Source of the DNA: Phycisphaerales bacterium
GTDB taxonomy: Bacteria > Planctomycetota > Phycisphaerae > Phycisphaerales > UBA1924
Length of the DNA: 64,000 bases
NCBI GenBank assembly: GCA_035627955.1
Contig: DASPKU010000013.1
Location: 186,001 to 250,000 of the forward strand
Direction of reading: 5' to 3'
Shown one piece after another: positions 17,029 to 26,400 of this stretch. Under the pieces are notes generated by a model. That model saw nothing but the letters and a program-made list of their open reading frames with translations. It was not told the DNA's origin and did not search any database. Each line of letters begins with the position of its first letter. Position 1 is the first letter of the stretch. The translations under genes were made by a program, and so were the position numbers.

Positions 17029-17163
17029 GCCCGTACACGCGAGCGAAGGCACCCGCCCAATCCCGCCCGATCCCGCACCCACGCAGCTGCAATCCTCATC
17101 TCACCGCCAGCGTGGTACATTCACTCATCTCGCGCGCTCCCTCCCCTCTACCCCGGAGTCGCC

Positions 17164-18171
17164 ATGCACCGCCCACGCGCCTTCACGCTTATCGAGCTCC
17201 TGGTCGTCATCGCCATCATCGCGCTCCTGATCGGCATCCTCTTGCCCGCCCTCGGCAAGGCCCGCATCAGCTCCCAGCGCGCCGTCAGCCTCTCCAACCT
17301 CCACCAGAACTACCTCTACATGGGCTATTACGCCACCGACCACAAGGAGGAGTTCCTCAACCCCTTCGCCACCATGGACCGGCCCGGCGACGACGTCCAC
17401 GACGGCGGCGTCAACTGGCTGCCGCCCAACACCGACCCCTCATACCCCTTCCCCTACACGCGCTTCTGGGATTACGGGGGTGATGGTGATGACAGTAATC
17501 AGGGCACCGAGACCTACAGCTATCACTGGCTTGCCCACCTCGTCTACCACGACAACGTCAACCAGTCCCGCGCCAAGTCCGGCTTCTCGCCCGCCGATAC
17601 CGCCGCGCTCCGCTTCCTTACTGAGAACACCCAGTTCGACTCCGGCAACTACTTCAACTGGATCTTCCCCGTCTCCTACTGGTACCCGCCCGTGTTCTGG
17701 CAGAAGCCCGAGCACTTCGCCGAGACCACTTCCACGGTCCGCAACATCGGCAGCCGCTCCAATAACTTCTTCATCCGCCGCAACAAGTACTCCGATGCCT
17801 TCGCCCCAATGGCCAAGGTCCTGCTCTTCGAGCGCGCCGACTTCTACAACAAGAACCGCAACGGCCTTATCCCTCAGTGGAACACGCCCAGCGCCAAGCC
17901 CCAGGTCGCGCTCGTCGACGGAAGCGCCAAGACTGTCAGCATGGCCACCATCATCGCGCAGACCACCCTCAACACCAACATGACCTTCTCCCCCGGCACC
18001 AACCTCCTTCAGCCACAGGGCAACTGGAACCCGCCCGACCTGGAGCTCCGGACCTTCTTCAGCTACGACGCCGTCTCCCCGCCCACCCCCTGGCAGTTCG
18101 ACAAGACCCCGCCCAAGCCCGGCTACTTCTGGACCACCCGCAACGGCATCCGCGGCATCGACATCCCGTGA
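17164..18171 (+). CDS. Prepilin-type pseudopilin, cassette 2
   Basis: A 335-residue protein starting [22 protein letters not shown], with the prepilin leader and hydrophobic helix nearly identical to cassette 1 (LLPALGKAR, then S..RAVSLSNL). The soluble domain differs and is aromatic-rich (YSYHWLAHLVYHDNV, FPVSYWYPPVFW). The pair looks like an old tandem duplication with diverged heads. The start is fixed by the leader; the longer open frame upstream is not needed. Confidence 0.9.
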   Translation: MHRPRAFTLIELLVVIAIIALLIGILLPALGKARISSQRAVSLSNLHQNYLYMGYYATDHKEEFLNPFATMDRPGDDVHDGGVNWLPPNTDPSYPFPYTRFWDYGGDGDDSNQGTETYSYHWLAHLVYHDNVNQSRAKSGFSPADTAALRFLTENTQFDSGNYFNWIFPVSYWYPPVFWQKPEHFAETTSTVRNIGSRSNNFFIRRNKYSDAFAPMAKVLLFERADFYNKNRNGLIPQWNTPSAKPQVALVDGSAKTVSMATIIAQTTLNTNMTFSPGTNLLQPQGNWNPPDLELRTFFSYDAVSPPTPWQFDKTPPKPGYFWTTRNGIRGIDIP

Positions 18172-18189
18172 TTCCCACTCACCACTTCA

Positions 18190-18432
18190 ATGGACAAGAA
18201 GAAAGTCATCCAGCTCTCCATCGCCGTCCTCTGCCTCGCCGGCGGCGCCGCTGCGTACTTCATCAGCACCCGCCCCGAAGAAACCAAGCCGCCGGAAGTC
18301 CAGGCCGCCGAGGACAAGGCCAACAAAATCCTGGAAGCCCAGCAGAAATCCGCACCCCCTCCAGCCCCCGCGCCGCCTCCACCTCCCACAACCGGTGAAG
18401 GCCCCCGCCGCGGCGCCCGCAGCGTGAAGTAG
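18190..18432 (+). CDS. Tiny Pro-rich membrane protein, cassette 2
   Basis: An 80-residue protein: MDKKKVIQ, one membrane helix (about residues 6-25, with a Gly-Gly-Ala-Ala break), then a charged stretch and a PPPAPAPPPPP tail ending RGARSVK. It starts 18 bases after the pseudopilin stop. Mirrors cassette 1 in size, order and composition. Function unknown. Confidence 0.75.
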   Translation: MDKKKVIQLSIAVLCLAGGAAAYFISTRPEETKPPEVQAAEDKANKILEAQQKSAPPPAPAPPPPPTTGEGPRRGARSVK

Positions 18433-18467
18433 CGCCCCATAAGTCCGTTGATCCTCCAGCAATGAAA

Positions 18468-18500
18468 CAGAGGGCCCGTCCCGCGACGGGCCCTCTTCTC
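18468..18500. terminator. Bidirectional terminator hairpin
   Basis: GAGGGCCCGTC and GACGGGCCCTC arms followed by TTCTC on the plus strand and TGTTTC on the minus strand. It lies between the convergent ends of the pseudopilin cassette and the dockerin-tailed gene. Confidence 0.8.
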
Positions 18501-18521
18501 ATTCACCGATCAAGTACCACC

Positions 18522-19811
18522 TCAGCACGCCCCCCCGCCCATCACGCGGAAGAACGCCTCGATGTCCTGGTCGGTCCCACTCGCACCATCGCCGTTGAAG
18601 TCCGACTGCGGACCACCGCTGCCCAGCGCATAGAAGAACGCTTCGATGTCCTGATCGGTGCCGGTCGCACCGTCACAGTCGGTATCGACGATGCACTTCG
18701 TCAGCGCCAGCAGCGCTTCGTAGTCGCTCCACTCGATCTCGCCGTCGAGGTCGAAGTCCATGCGCGGGTCATAGCTCGGCTCCCCAATCTCGGCGCCCAC
18801 CGCCGCACCCAGCAGCGCGAGATCCGACCAGCACACGTATTCGTCCCCGTTGACATCCCCGGTGAACGCGCCAAACGAGACCCGCTGGTACTCGAACGTC
18901 ACGCCGTTGGTCCCGCTCGGGACATTCGTGACGATCTCGTGCTCCCCGGGGATCTCGAACTCGCCGGGCGTGGGCTCCGTGGGATCGAAGTCGCTGTCCG
19001 TGCAGATGCCCAGGCGCCGCAGCGTCCCGTCCGGCATCACCGCGATCACGCCATCGATCGGCGCGCCCGTGGTGGACGTGTTCCCGTCGTGGAAAGTGGG
19101 GATCAGGCGGAACCAGTTCACGCGGTGCGGCTGGATGAACGATCCCGGGAACTGGCTCACCGGCGTGCTGTAGTCGTGGTGCGACCAGCCCCCGCCGATC
19201 GAGATCGTGGTCGTCACCGACGGGGCCACCGTGTACGCGCCGAAGTCCACGTTCCAGCTCAGGTTCATGGTGTACGCGCCCATCGCCTGGCTGAACAGGT
19301 ACCCGATGTGGTCCGTGCACTCAGACTGTGCGTACTCATAGATGTCGCTGAACGCCACGCCCCAGCCGTGCTCGCTGTTGATGTGACCCCCCAGCAGGCC
19401 CGCCACGATGTCGAGGTTCGCGTACGCGGGCACGCCGCTCACGATCCCCGTCGTGTTCGCGTTCGCATCCAGGTACAGCGTCGCCTGCGTGAGGTCCACC
19501 GACCCACCATCACCGTCGCCGTTGGTGCCGTACTCGTTGATCGACTGCGGGCACGGCTCGCCCGTCTCCACGATGAACTGCCCCACGGCCACCGCCAGGC
19601 ACGACCCCGCCGCCGTGCCCGTCGGCGTCGAGTCACCGGGGTTCAGCACCCAGTCCACGTTGATCGCCATCGTGCTGTAGTAGTTCAGCCGGCCGATGGC
19701 GCACTCGCACGGCGGCACCATCGGCACCGGCAGCGCCGCGCTCGCCACGCTCGACAGCCCCGCAGCGCCCACGACAGAGAGAAGCCACGCGATCGAGTTC
19801 TTGCGGTTCAT
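18522..19811 (-). CDS. Secreted protein with dockerin-like tail
   Basis: A 429-residue protein from MNRKNSIAWLL, with a GGAG site and a Sec signal peptide (cleavage near SVASA-AL). The body has no recognised domain. It has a classic dockerin-like pair first, GDVNGDEYVCWSDLALLG and DFDLDGEIEWSDYEALL, then two GTDQDIEAFF repeats, ending RVMGGGAC. D-x-N-x-D-G loops suggest calcium binding. The terminal Cys is shared by all eight tailed proteins in the window. I recall NCBIfam naming such tails GC-type dockerin; not checked here. Confidence 0.85.
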   Translation of the reverse strand: MNRKNSIAWLLSVVGAAGLSSVASAALPVPMVPPCECAIGRLNYYSTMAINVDWVLNPGDSTPTGTAAGSCLAVAVGQFIVETGEPCPQSINEYGTNGDGDGGSVDLTQATLYLDANANTTGIVSGVPAYANLDIVAGLLGGHINSEHGWGVAFSDIYEYAQSECTDHIGYLFSQAMGAYTMNLSWNVDFGAYTVAPSVTTTISIGGGWSHHDYSTPVSQFPGSFIQPHRVNWFRLIPTFHDGNTSTTGAPIDGVIAVMPDGTLRRLGICTDSDFDPTEPTPGEFEIPGEHEIVTNVPSGTNGVTFEYQRVSFGAFTGDVNGDEYVCWSDLALLGAAVGAEIGEPSYDPRMDFDLDGEIEWSDYEALLALTKCIVDTDCDGATGTDQDIEAFFYALGSGGPQSDFNGDGASGTDQDIEAFFRVMGGGAC

Positions 19812-20234
19812 GCTGTATCTCCTGCCTGCCCCAAGCCTCGCCTCCCGGGCGACGCGCACCAGTCAGAAAGCCCCGAGACAGGTGGCGTATAAAAGCCGAA
19901 CAGTCGCAGAAGTCGAGCTTCTTGTTAGGTGCAAGTTCGCATGTGGTTCCGCATACAGGAGTTGCAGCGGAAGAAAATTGGAAATCGAGTGGTGGCAGGT
20001 TGCATCGATCGGGTGCCATCTGTTCGCCGCTGCTCCGAGCGGTGAACTGATGGTTCAGCGCCAGGCGCGGCCATAACCAACCGTTCCGCGCGCACCGCCG
20101 CCGCGACCACTCCCCGAATTTCATCCCTCTGCACCACAAGCACTTGCGGACCCATCGGCGACGTTTGTGCGCACAATCGTGGACTTACCCACTTCCTCCC
20201 TCGACACCGCACGCGGCCAAGTTAGGCTTCCGTC
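19812..20234. other. Intergenic region with one REP-like palindrome
   Basis: About 420 bases, less GC-rich than the surroundings. A palindrome at about 20010-20055 (TGCCATCTGTTCGCCGCTG, CTCCGA, then GCGGTGAACTGATGG) belongs to the REP-like family. No gene or clear promoter seen. Confidence 0.55.
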
Positions 20235-21464
20235 ATGGTCCCCGCCCCGCCCATCCCCGACGCCACCCTTGAGGCCGACCAGCGCGCCTTCGCACCCGCC
20301 TCCCCGCGCGAGCCACTTACCTACAACGACCGCGGCCTGCTCGAAGCCCTCCTCCGCAACAACATCGACTTCCTCCTCGCCGCCGCTCAGACCGGCCGCA
20401 CCCTCGCCGAGATCCTCGACTGGGCCGACCAGCCCCACATCCAGCAGCGCATCGACTCATTCCGCCGCATGCAGGCCGCGCACGCCGAAAGCAAGCTCGC
20501 GGCCTACGCCGCCACCGCCCGCACAGCGGCCCTCAAAGACCTCGAGCACCAGCGCACCACCACCACCCACCCCACCGAACGCCGCCGCATCAACCACCTC
20601 ATCCTCCGCTACACCGACCCGGCGCCAAGGCGATCGATCGCTCACACTTCAACCCCCGCTCCTGATCCGCGCTCTCCCCACGAATCCCCACCGCTCCCGT
20701 CTTCAAACCCGCCCCCTGCCTTTTCTCCGCGAAACTCCGCCACGTCTGCGCAACTCCGCGTACCTGCCTTCCCTCTTCCCGCCTCACGCCCACCCTCTCC
20801 CAATCACCATCCCCACCCACACCCCCACGACCCCGAGCACATTGCTCAGCCCCACATACCCAACAGCCATCCCAACGCGCCCGCTCTCAACGAGCCCGAA
20901 GGTCTCCCGCCCGAAGCTCGAGAAAGTGGTGTAGCCCCCGAGCAGGCCGACCAGCAGCCCCAGCTGCACGCTCTCGCGCACGTTCCACCCCTTGAGCAGC
21001 GGCACCAGCAGCCCGATCAGCACACACCCGCTGACATTCACCACCAGGGTCGCAACCGGGAACCCCTCCCCTCCGCGCCCGAGCCACACCGACAACCCAT
21101 ACCGCAACAACGCCCCGACCCCGCCCCCAACCCCGATCAGCAGCAGCGTCACGCCCCAGCCCTCCCGCCCGCATCCGACATCCGACCTCCGACATCCGAC
21201 ATCCCAAAAAACGAAAAACCCGCCCATCCAGGCGGGTCTTCCAACACGGGCGAAGGGAGTCGAACCCCTAACCTCCTGATCCGTAGTCAGGTGCTCTATC
21301 CAATTGAGCTACGCCCGCTCGTCCCTCTTCCGAGGGCAGAAGAGACTGTAGGCCGCTCCCCGCAAGCTGGAAAGCCACGGACCAGCCGCTCCACCCCAAC
21401 CCCCGCCTCCCTCGCCGCTTCCGCCCTTCGACTTCCTACTTCCCACTTCCGACTTCCCACTTGA
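20235..21464 (+). CDS. Hypothetical protein with run-on C-terminus
   Basis: The first ~135 residues look real: a soluble helical segment with LTYNDRGLLEALLRNNIDFLLAAA and a possible helix-turn-helix (TGRTLAEILDWADQPHIQQRI), ending RINHLILRYTD. From about 20640 the frame continues without a stop, antisense to crcB and across tRNA-Arg, as low-complexity Pro/His/Ser text. A TGA at 20663-20665 lies one frame off, so a small indel could have removed the normal end. The N-terminal part is the supported gene; the remainder is probably not natural coding. Confidence 0.45.
   Translation: MVPAPPIPDATLEADQRAFAPASPREPLTYNDRGLLEALLRNNIDFLLAAAQTGRTLAEILDWADQPHIQQRIDSFRRMQAAHAESKLAAYAATARTAALKDLEHQRTTTTHPTERRRINHLILRYTDPAPRRSIAHTSTPAPDPRSPHESPPLPSSNPPPAFSPRNSATSAQLRVPAFPLPASRPPSPNHHPHPHPHDPEHIAQPHIPNSHPNAPALNEPEGLPPEARESGVAPEQADQQPQLHALAHVPPLEQRHQQPDQHTPADIHHQGRNREPLPSAPEPHRQPIPQQRPDPAPNPDQQQRHAPALPPASDIRPPTSDIPKNEKPAHPGGSSNTGEGSRTPNLLIRSQVLYPIELRPLVPLPRAEETVGRSPQAGKPRTSRSTPTPASLAASALRLPTSHFRLPT
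20784..21152 (-). CDS. crcB: CrcB fluoride exporter
   Basis: A Fluc/CrcB fluoride channel subunit of 122 residues and four membrane helices. The family text GGGVGALLRYGLS, FPVATLVVNVSGCVLIGLL and LLGGYTTFSSFGRETFGL is present, including the Asn and the TTFSSF polar track. The start chosen is GTG at 21150-21152, which has a GGGAGGG site and gives the usual length; the longer ATG frame would translate the GACATCC array. No fluoride riboswitch was identified upstream. Confidence 0.92.
   Translation of the reverse strand: MTLLLIGVGGGVGALLRYGLSVWLGRGGEGFPVATLVVNVSGCVLIGLLVPLLKGWNVRESVQLGLLVGLLGGYTTFSSFGRETFGLVESGRVGMAVGYVGLSNVLGVVGVWVGMVIGRGWA
21171..21204. repeat. 7-bp tandem array GACATCC
   Basis: About five units (GCATCC, GACATCC, GACCTCC, GACATCC, GACATCC). 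Same unit as at 7970. Confidence 0.9.
21245..21318 (-). tRNA. tRNA-Arg(ACG)
   Basis: Cloverleaf on the minus strand: acceptor GCGGGCG with CGCCCGT, D-arm AGCTCAATTGGATAGAGC, anticodon arm CCTGA-CTACGGA-TCAGG giving ACG, T-arm with GGTTCGACTCC. CCA is not encoded. Confidence 0.95.
21418..21459. repeat. 7-bp tandem array CTTCCCA/CTTCCGA
   Basis: Six imperfect 7-bp units about 80 bases upstream of rpsT. Confidence 0.85.
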
Positions 21465-21537
21465 AATTCGGCCCCAGCCTGCCAAGATTCCCTCCCCGCC
21501 GGCACACCCCGGCGGTTTTCCAAGGACCCTGACTCCA

Positions 21538-21810
21538 ATGGCCCACTCCCGCACTGCCAAGAAGCGCGTCCGTCAGAATGCCACCAGCCGCGCCCTCAAC
21601 CGCTGGCGCTTGAAGGCCATGCGCGACGCCACCAAGGACTTCTCCGAGAAGCTCCTCCACGGCACCGCCGCCGAGGCCACCGAGTCCTTCAAGACCGTCG
21701 TCCGCGTCTTGGACCGCACCGCCCAGAAGGGCGTCATCCACAAGAACCAGGCCGCCCGCCGCAAGTCCCGCCTCTCCGCCCGCCTCAAGGCCAAGCAGGC
21801 CGCGAAGTAA
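21538..21810 (+). CDS. rpsT: 30S ribosomal protein S20
   Basis: A 90-residue S20, which binds 16S rRNA in the small subunit. It is basic and helical: HSRTAKKRVRQNATSRALNR near the start, VRVLDRTAQKGVIHKNQAARRKSRLSARL near the end. An AAGGA site precedes the ATG. A clear intrinsic terminator follows. Confidence 0.97.
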   Translation: MAHSRTAKKRVRQNATSRALNRWRLKAMRDATKDFSEKLLHGTAAEATESFKTVVRVLDRTAQKGVIHKNQAARRKSRLSARLKAKQAAK

Positions 21811-21870
21811 GCTGCCCGGAGCGCTCGGGCGCACCGACTCTCTCTCCAACACGCAGCTTCATGACCCAAC

Positions 21871-21900
21871 GCCCACCGCAAGGTGGGCGTCTTCTTTTTC
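21871..21900 (+). terminator. Intrinsic terminator after rpsT
   Basis: GCCCACC-GCAA-GGTGGGC stem followed by GTCTTCTTTTTC. Confidence 0.85.
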
Positions 21901-21916
21901 GTTACATTCTCCCCCC

Positions 21917-22690
21917 ATGTCCCGCGCCCGCTCCACCTCGCGCACGCCCATGTTCAGCAAGCCGCTGGGCAAAAAGGACACCTACGCCCACCTCTCCACC
22001 CGCCCCCTCCACGTCCTCGCCTTCCTCGCGCCCCTCATGGTCCTCTACGAGGTCGGCTCCATCCTCTACCTCTCCGACAGCAACCAGGGCGTGATGGAAA
22101 CCATCGCCGCCCGCCGCATCCTCGGCGGCTTCTTCGAGCTCTTCGGCCAGGCCAGCTTCCACCTCCCGCCCATCGTCCTCGCCGTCGTCCTCCTCGTATG
22201 GCACTACCTCGAACGCGACAGCTGGAGGCTGAAACCCAGCGTCCTGCTGGGCATGCTGCTCGAGTCTTGCCTCTGGGTCCTGCCCATCATCGTGCTGGGC
22301 TACTTCCTGGGCTCGCGCACACCCGCCGCCGCCGCCGCGTTCTCCGACTACACCCGCGAGGCCCGCATCACCCTGGCCATCGGCGCCGGCCTCTACGAGG
22401 AGCTCCTGTTCCGGCTGATCCTCATCACCGCCCTGCACCTGGTGCTGGTGGACCTCATGAAGCTCAAGAGCGGCACCGGGTTCGCATTCGCCGCCGTCGC
22501 CAGCGCCGTCGCCTTCGCCCTCTACCACGACGTGGCCCGTCGCGACACCATGAAGCTCCTATTCCTGGCCGGAGCCGGCGGCTTCTTCGCGGTGCTCTAC
22601 ATCCTCCGCGGCTTCGGCGTGGTGGTGGCCACGCACGCGCTCTACGACGTCGTCGTGCTGGTAGGCATGTCGCAGGATTCAAGCTCGTAG
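21917..22690 (+). CDS. CPBP-family intramembrane metalloprotease
   Basis: A 257-residue membrane protein with about six hydrophobic segments. The CPBP (Rce1-like) motifs are present: EELLFR at 161-166, a His at 204 in ALYHDV, and H240xxxD244 in ATHALYD. These Glu/His residues should form the metal site. Members mature prenylated proteins, bacteriocins or, in some bacteria, act in envelope stress and immunity; the substrate here is unknown. It starts just after the rpsT terminator and is likely separately transcribed. Confidence 0.88.
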   Translation: MSRARSTSRTPMFSKPLGKKDTYAHLSTRPLHVLAFLAPLMVLYEVGSILYLSDSNQGVMETIAARRILGGFFELFGQASFHLPPIVLAVVLLVWHYLERDSWRLKPSVLLGMLLESCLWVLPIIVLGYFLGSRTPAAAAAFSDYTREARITLAIGAGLYEELLFRLILITALHLVLVDLMKLKSGTGFAFAAVASAVAFALYHDVARRDTMKLLFLAGAGGFFAVLYILRGFGVVVATHALYDVVVLVGMSQDSSS

Positions 22691-22783
22691 TTACCGCCCG
22701 CCAACCACGCCGAATCCTGTGGAAGCCGGGCCCAAATCGGTGCTAAACTGGACCACGGTCCGGCAACGTGAAGGGAGCTTGGC

Positions 22784-23095
22784 ATGGGTCTGAACTTCGC
22801 GATCGACGCCCTGTACTCCACCGGCTGGACCCCCGAGAACCCCGCCCGCTGCAAGCGCGGCCCCGACGCCCGCAGCTACCCCGACGAGCAGGGCGTCCGC
22901 GACGCCTTCGCCGAGCACGGCTGCACCCTCACCCTGCGGCACGTGCAGCTGTTTGACTGCTACCGCGCCGAGTGGCGGGAGACCGCCGGCGACACCCTCG
23001 CGGGCGCGGTGGTCGGCCAGACCGCCGAGGAGGCCGCGGTGTATGCGCTGGCCCAGCTGCGGCGGCAGGTGCTGTCGGGCGCGGCCAAGGCCTGA
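22784..23095 (+). CDS. Hypothetical protein
   Basis: Unrecognised 103-residue soluble protein starting MGLNFAIDALYSTGW, with an AAGGGAGC site. Features: a basic Cys-containing loop (ARCKRGPDARSYPD), VRHVQLFDCYRAEW-like strands, and a C-terminal helix (EEAAVYALAQLRRQVL). No signal or membrane segment. Good codon structure supports it being real. Possibly an effector-binding or regulatory mini-domain; no family assigned. Confidence 0.7.
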   Translation: MGLNFAIDALYSTGWTPENPARCKRGPDARSYPDEQGVRDAFAEHGCTLTLRHVQLFDCYRAEWRETAGDTLAGAVVGQTAEEAAVYALAQLRRQVLSGAAKA

Positions 23096-23181
23096 ACGGC
23101 CTGCTCGCTAAACGGCTTGCCCACCCGGGAAAATCGCCCTACGCTTCCCCCCACTGGACCACGACCGAGTTCGTGCGAGCT

Positions 23182-23256
23182 GGCCCCATCGTCTAGCCCG
23201 GTCCAGGACGTCAGGTTCTCATCCTGAAAACAGGGGTTCGAATCCCCTTGGGGTCA
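23182..23256 (+). tRNA. tRNA-Glu(CTC)
   Basis: Acceptor GGCCCCA with TGGGGTC, anticodon arm TCAGG-TTCTCAT-CCTGA giving CTC, T-arm GGTTCGAATCC. CCA not encoded. Confidence 0.95.
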
Positions 23257-23262
23257 CTTCAA

Positions 23263-23300
23263 GAAACGCCCCGCGAGCCATCGCGGGGCGTTTCGTTTTT
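23263..23300 (+). terminator. Intrinsic terminator after tRNA-Glu
   Basis: GAAACGCCCCGCGA and TCGCGGGGCGTTTC arms with GTTTTT. Confidence 0.92.
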
Positions 23301-23488
23301 GGTTTCCAGCCCGCTCGCTCGCGCCGTAGGTGCTGGACTGGATGCGCTGGTCGCCCCACAGGGCGAGCGCCGGCCCGTGGAGCGCGCAGGTGGTGGCGCT
23401 GATCGCGGCGGGACTTGAAGCCTTCGGGAAGGGCATTGCGTGCGCCCCGGTTCCAAGTAGACTGGCCGCCCGAAAGGGGGGTCATCCC

Positions 23489-26400
23489 TTGAACAATGGC
23501 GTGTCGCGTCGGGCGGGTCGGGTCGGGCTCGTCCGCGGGTTGCTGCTGGCTTCGCTGGCGGGGACGGTGCTCTCGGCGCGGGCGGTGGCGCAGACGGACG
23601 TGCACTGGGCGGCGCCGGTGAGCGGGCTGTGGAGCGACGCCGGCAAGTGGGCGGGGGGCGTGAGCCCCAACAACGGCACGCCGCCGGGCGCGGTGTACCG
23701 GGCGTTCCTGAGCGCGACGGGGGCGAACCACACGGTGACGTCGATGGGCGACGTGAGCCTGTTCGAACTCACGCTGTCCTCGGCGCAGGCGCAGCTGCAC
23801 CTCAACGGCGGCACGATGACGGTGCCCACGGTGAACCTGGGCGCGGGCACGCTCTGGCTCAACGGCGGCACGCTTGCGGGGAGCACGATCAACGCCACGG
23901 GCGGCGTGCTGCAGACGGGCCACTACAGCAGCGTGCTCGACGGGGTCACGATCAACGGCACGCTGACCACGGCCGGCACCAACATCCGCAACGGGATCAC
24001 GGTCAACGGGCAGCTGAACTTCTACAGCGACGTGCTGCTGTCGGGGTCGATGACGCTGAACGGCAACATCGCCATGCGCTCGGACAGTTACAAGCGGCTG
24101 CGGATCGAGCAGGGCGAGACGGTGACGCTGGCGGCGGGCTCCACGCTCAAGGGCAAGTGGATGCTGGTGGGCGGGGAGTACACCGACGTGCCGCGCGGCA
24201 CGCTCATCAACAACGGCACCATCGAGGCCGATGAGGCGAGCAACGGGCCGGTGTGGCTGCTGGCGCAGACGCTCACCAACAACGGCACGCTGCGCGCGAG
24301 CGGCGGGGGGCGGCTGATCGCCTCGGGCCTCATGGGCGATGTGGGCACGGTGAACGCCACGGGGGCGGGGTCCTCCATCACGCTCGACGGCACGTACACG
24401 CTGAACAATCCGGTCTCGGTGGCGAGCGGGGCCGCGCTGACGCTGAACGGGGCGTGGACGAACACGGCGGGCATCACGGCCACGGGGGGCTCGCGGGTGG
24501 TGCTGGGCGGGCCGCTGACCAGCGCGTCGTTCGCCAACATCACGCGGACGGGCGGCTCCAAGATGGTGCTCGCGGGGGCCTACGACAACGCGGGGCAGAC
24601 GCTGACGATCAACGCGGCCAACCCCGACTACGAGCTCGCGGGCGGGTCGATCACCGGCGGCACTCTGGCCACTGCCGACGGGCAGGGGCTGGTGGTCACG
24701 TCGGGGACGCTGACGGGGGTGAGCAACACGGGGCTGGTGTCGCTGACTGCGCCGTCGGGCGTGCTGACCCTGGGCGGGGCGTGGTCCAACGCGGGCGGGA
24801 CCATCGCGGTCACGGGCAGCAACGCGCGGCTGAATCTGAACGGCACGTTCACGACGGCGGGCCTGGGCACGCTGCAGACGGGCGCCGGCAACGACGTGGT
24901 GGTGAGCGGCGCGATGGACAACACCGGCGCCACCTTCACGCTGGACGCGGCGCGGGCGCGCTGGCAGTACACCGGCGGGTCGATCACCGGCGGCACGGTG
25001 CACCTGGGGTCGGGGGCGGTGCTGCGGGGCGTGGGCGCGGCGGGGGTCACGCTGAACGACGTCACGCTGACGGGCGGGGCCACGCTGCAGAGCACCACGA
25101 TCTACTCGACGGACCTGGTCAACCAGTCGGCGCTCGTGCTGCAGAACTCGGGTGCGACGCTGCGGCTGGACGGCGACTGGGTCAACACCGGGACGATCCA
25201 GCTCAACGGCGGCATCGCGCGGGTGGGCGGGACCTACACGCGGGCGGACCTCGCAGGCTTCAGCGTCATCAACGGCGGACAGCTGTACGTGACCGGCGAG
25301 CTGGACAACAGCGGCGGCACGCTCTCGACGGCGCAGGTGGGCGAACTGCGGCTCGACGGCGGGACTATCACCGGCGGCACGCTGACCGGCGCGGACCTCA
25401 ACCCGCGCCTGCGCGTGCACAGCGCGACCAACTCCCGCCTGCACGGGCTGACGGTGAGCGGGAACGTGATCGCGGACGACTGGGACGGCCAGGTGGAGAC
25501 CACGCTGTTCCTCTCGGGCGGCGCGGCGATCAACGGCACGGTGAACTCGACGGTGGGGCTCATCGACGTGGACGCGGCGTCGGCCATCAATGGGGCGGTC
25601 ACGCTGCGGGGCGGGGGCTCGCTCAACCTGCACGGCACGCGCACGCACAACCAGGCGATCGACATCCACTACCACCCGTCGTCGACCGTGGTGACGACGA
25701 TCGGCATCGACGCGGGCGAGACGCTCACGATCGGGGCCGCGGGGACGATCTCCGGCGGGGGCGCCCGCGTGGTGAGGCTGGGGGAGACGGGCACGGCGAC
25801 GCTGGTCAACAACGGGCTGATCCGGTCGACCTTCAGCGACGGCGGCGGGCTGCTCGTGGAGCCCGACGTGGTGGTGAATAACGGCGTGCTCGAGGCCTAC
25901 GGGTCCGGCATCCTGAGCGTGCGGAACCTGGCGGGCAATCTCAACACCGCCCGGATCAACGGCGGCACGCTCACGCTGGATGGGGCGTACACGATCAACA
26001 CGCCCCTGACCGCCACGGGCGGGGGCACGCTGAACCTCAACGGCGACTGGACGAACACGGCGGGCATCGTCGCGACGAACACGACGGTGAACCTGGGCGG
26101 CAGCTTCACGCAGGCGGAGATCGGGACCGTCACCCGCTCGGGCAGCACGAGCGTGAACATCGCGGGCGTGCTCGACAACACGGGCGGCACGCTGACCCTG
26201 GACAACGCCGCGACCCTGATCGGGCTGCGCGGCGGGACGATCCAGGGCGGCACGGTGGCCGCGTCGAACGGGCAGAAGCTGGAGCAGCGGAGCGGCGGCA
26301 GCCTGCTCGCGGGCGTGACGGTCAACGGCGATGTCGCGGTGCTGGCGGGCACGCTCACCGCCGACGGCGCGACCACGCTCAACGGCGAGGTCATTATTTC

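Noticed and set aside
21100-21240. Fluoride riboswitch before crcB
   Set aside because: The region upstream of the GTG start is a GACATCC array and tRNA; no recognisable riboswitch fold was seen.
22500-23500. Replication origin at the composition switch
   Set aside because: No dnaA, no DnaA-box cluster and no AT-rich stretch seen; composition flips back by about 50 kb.
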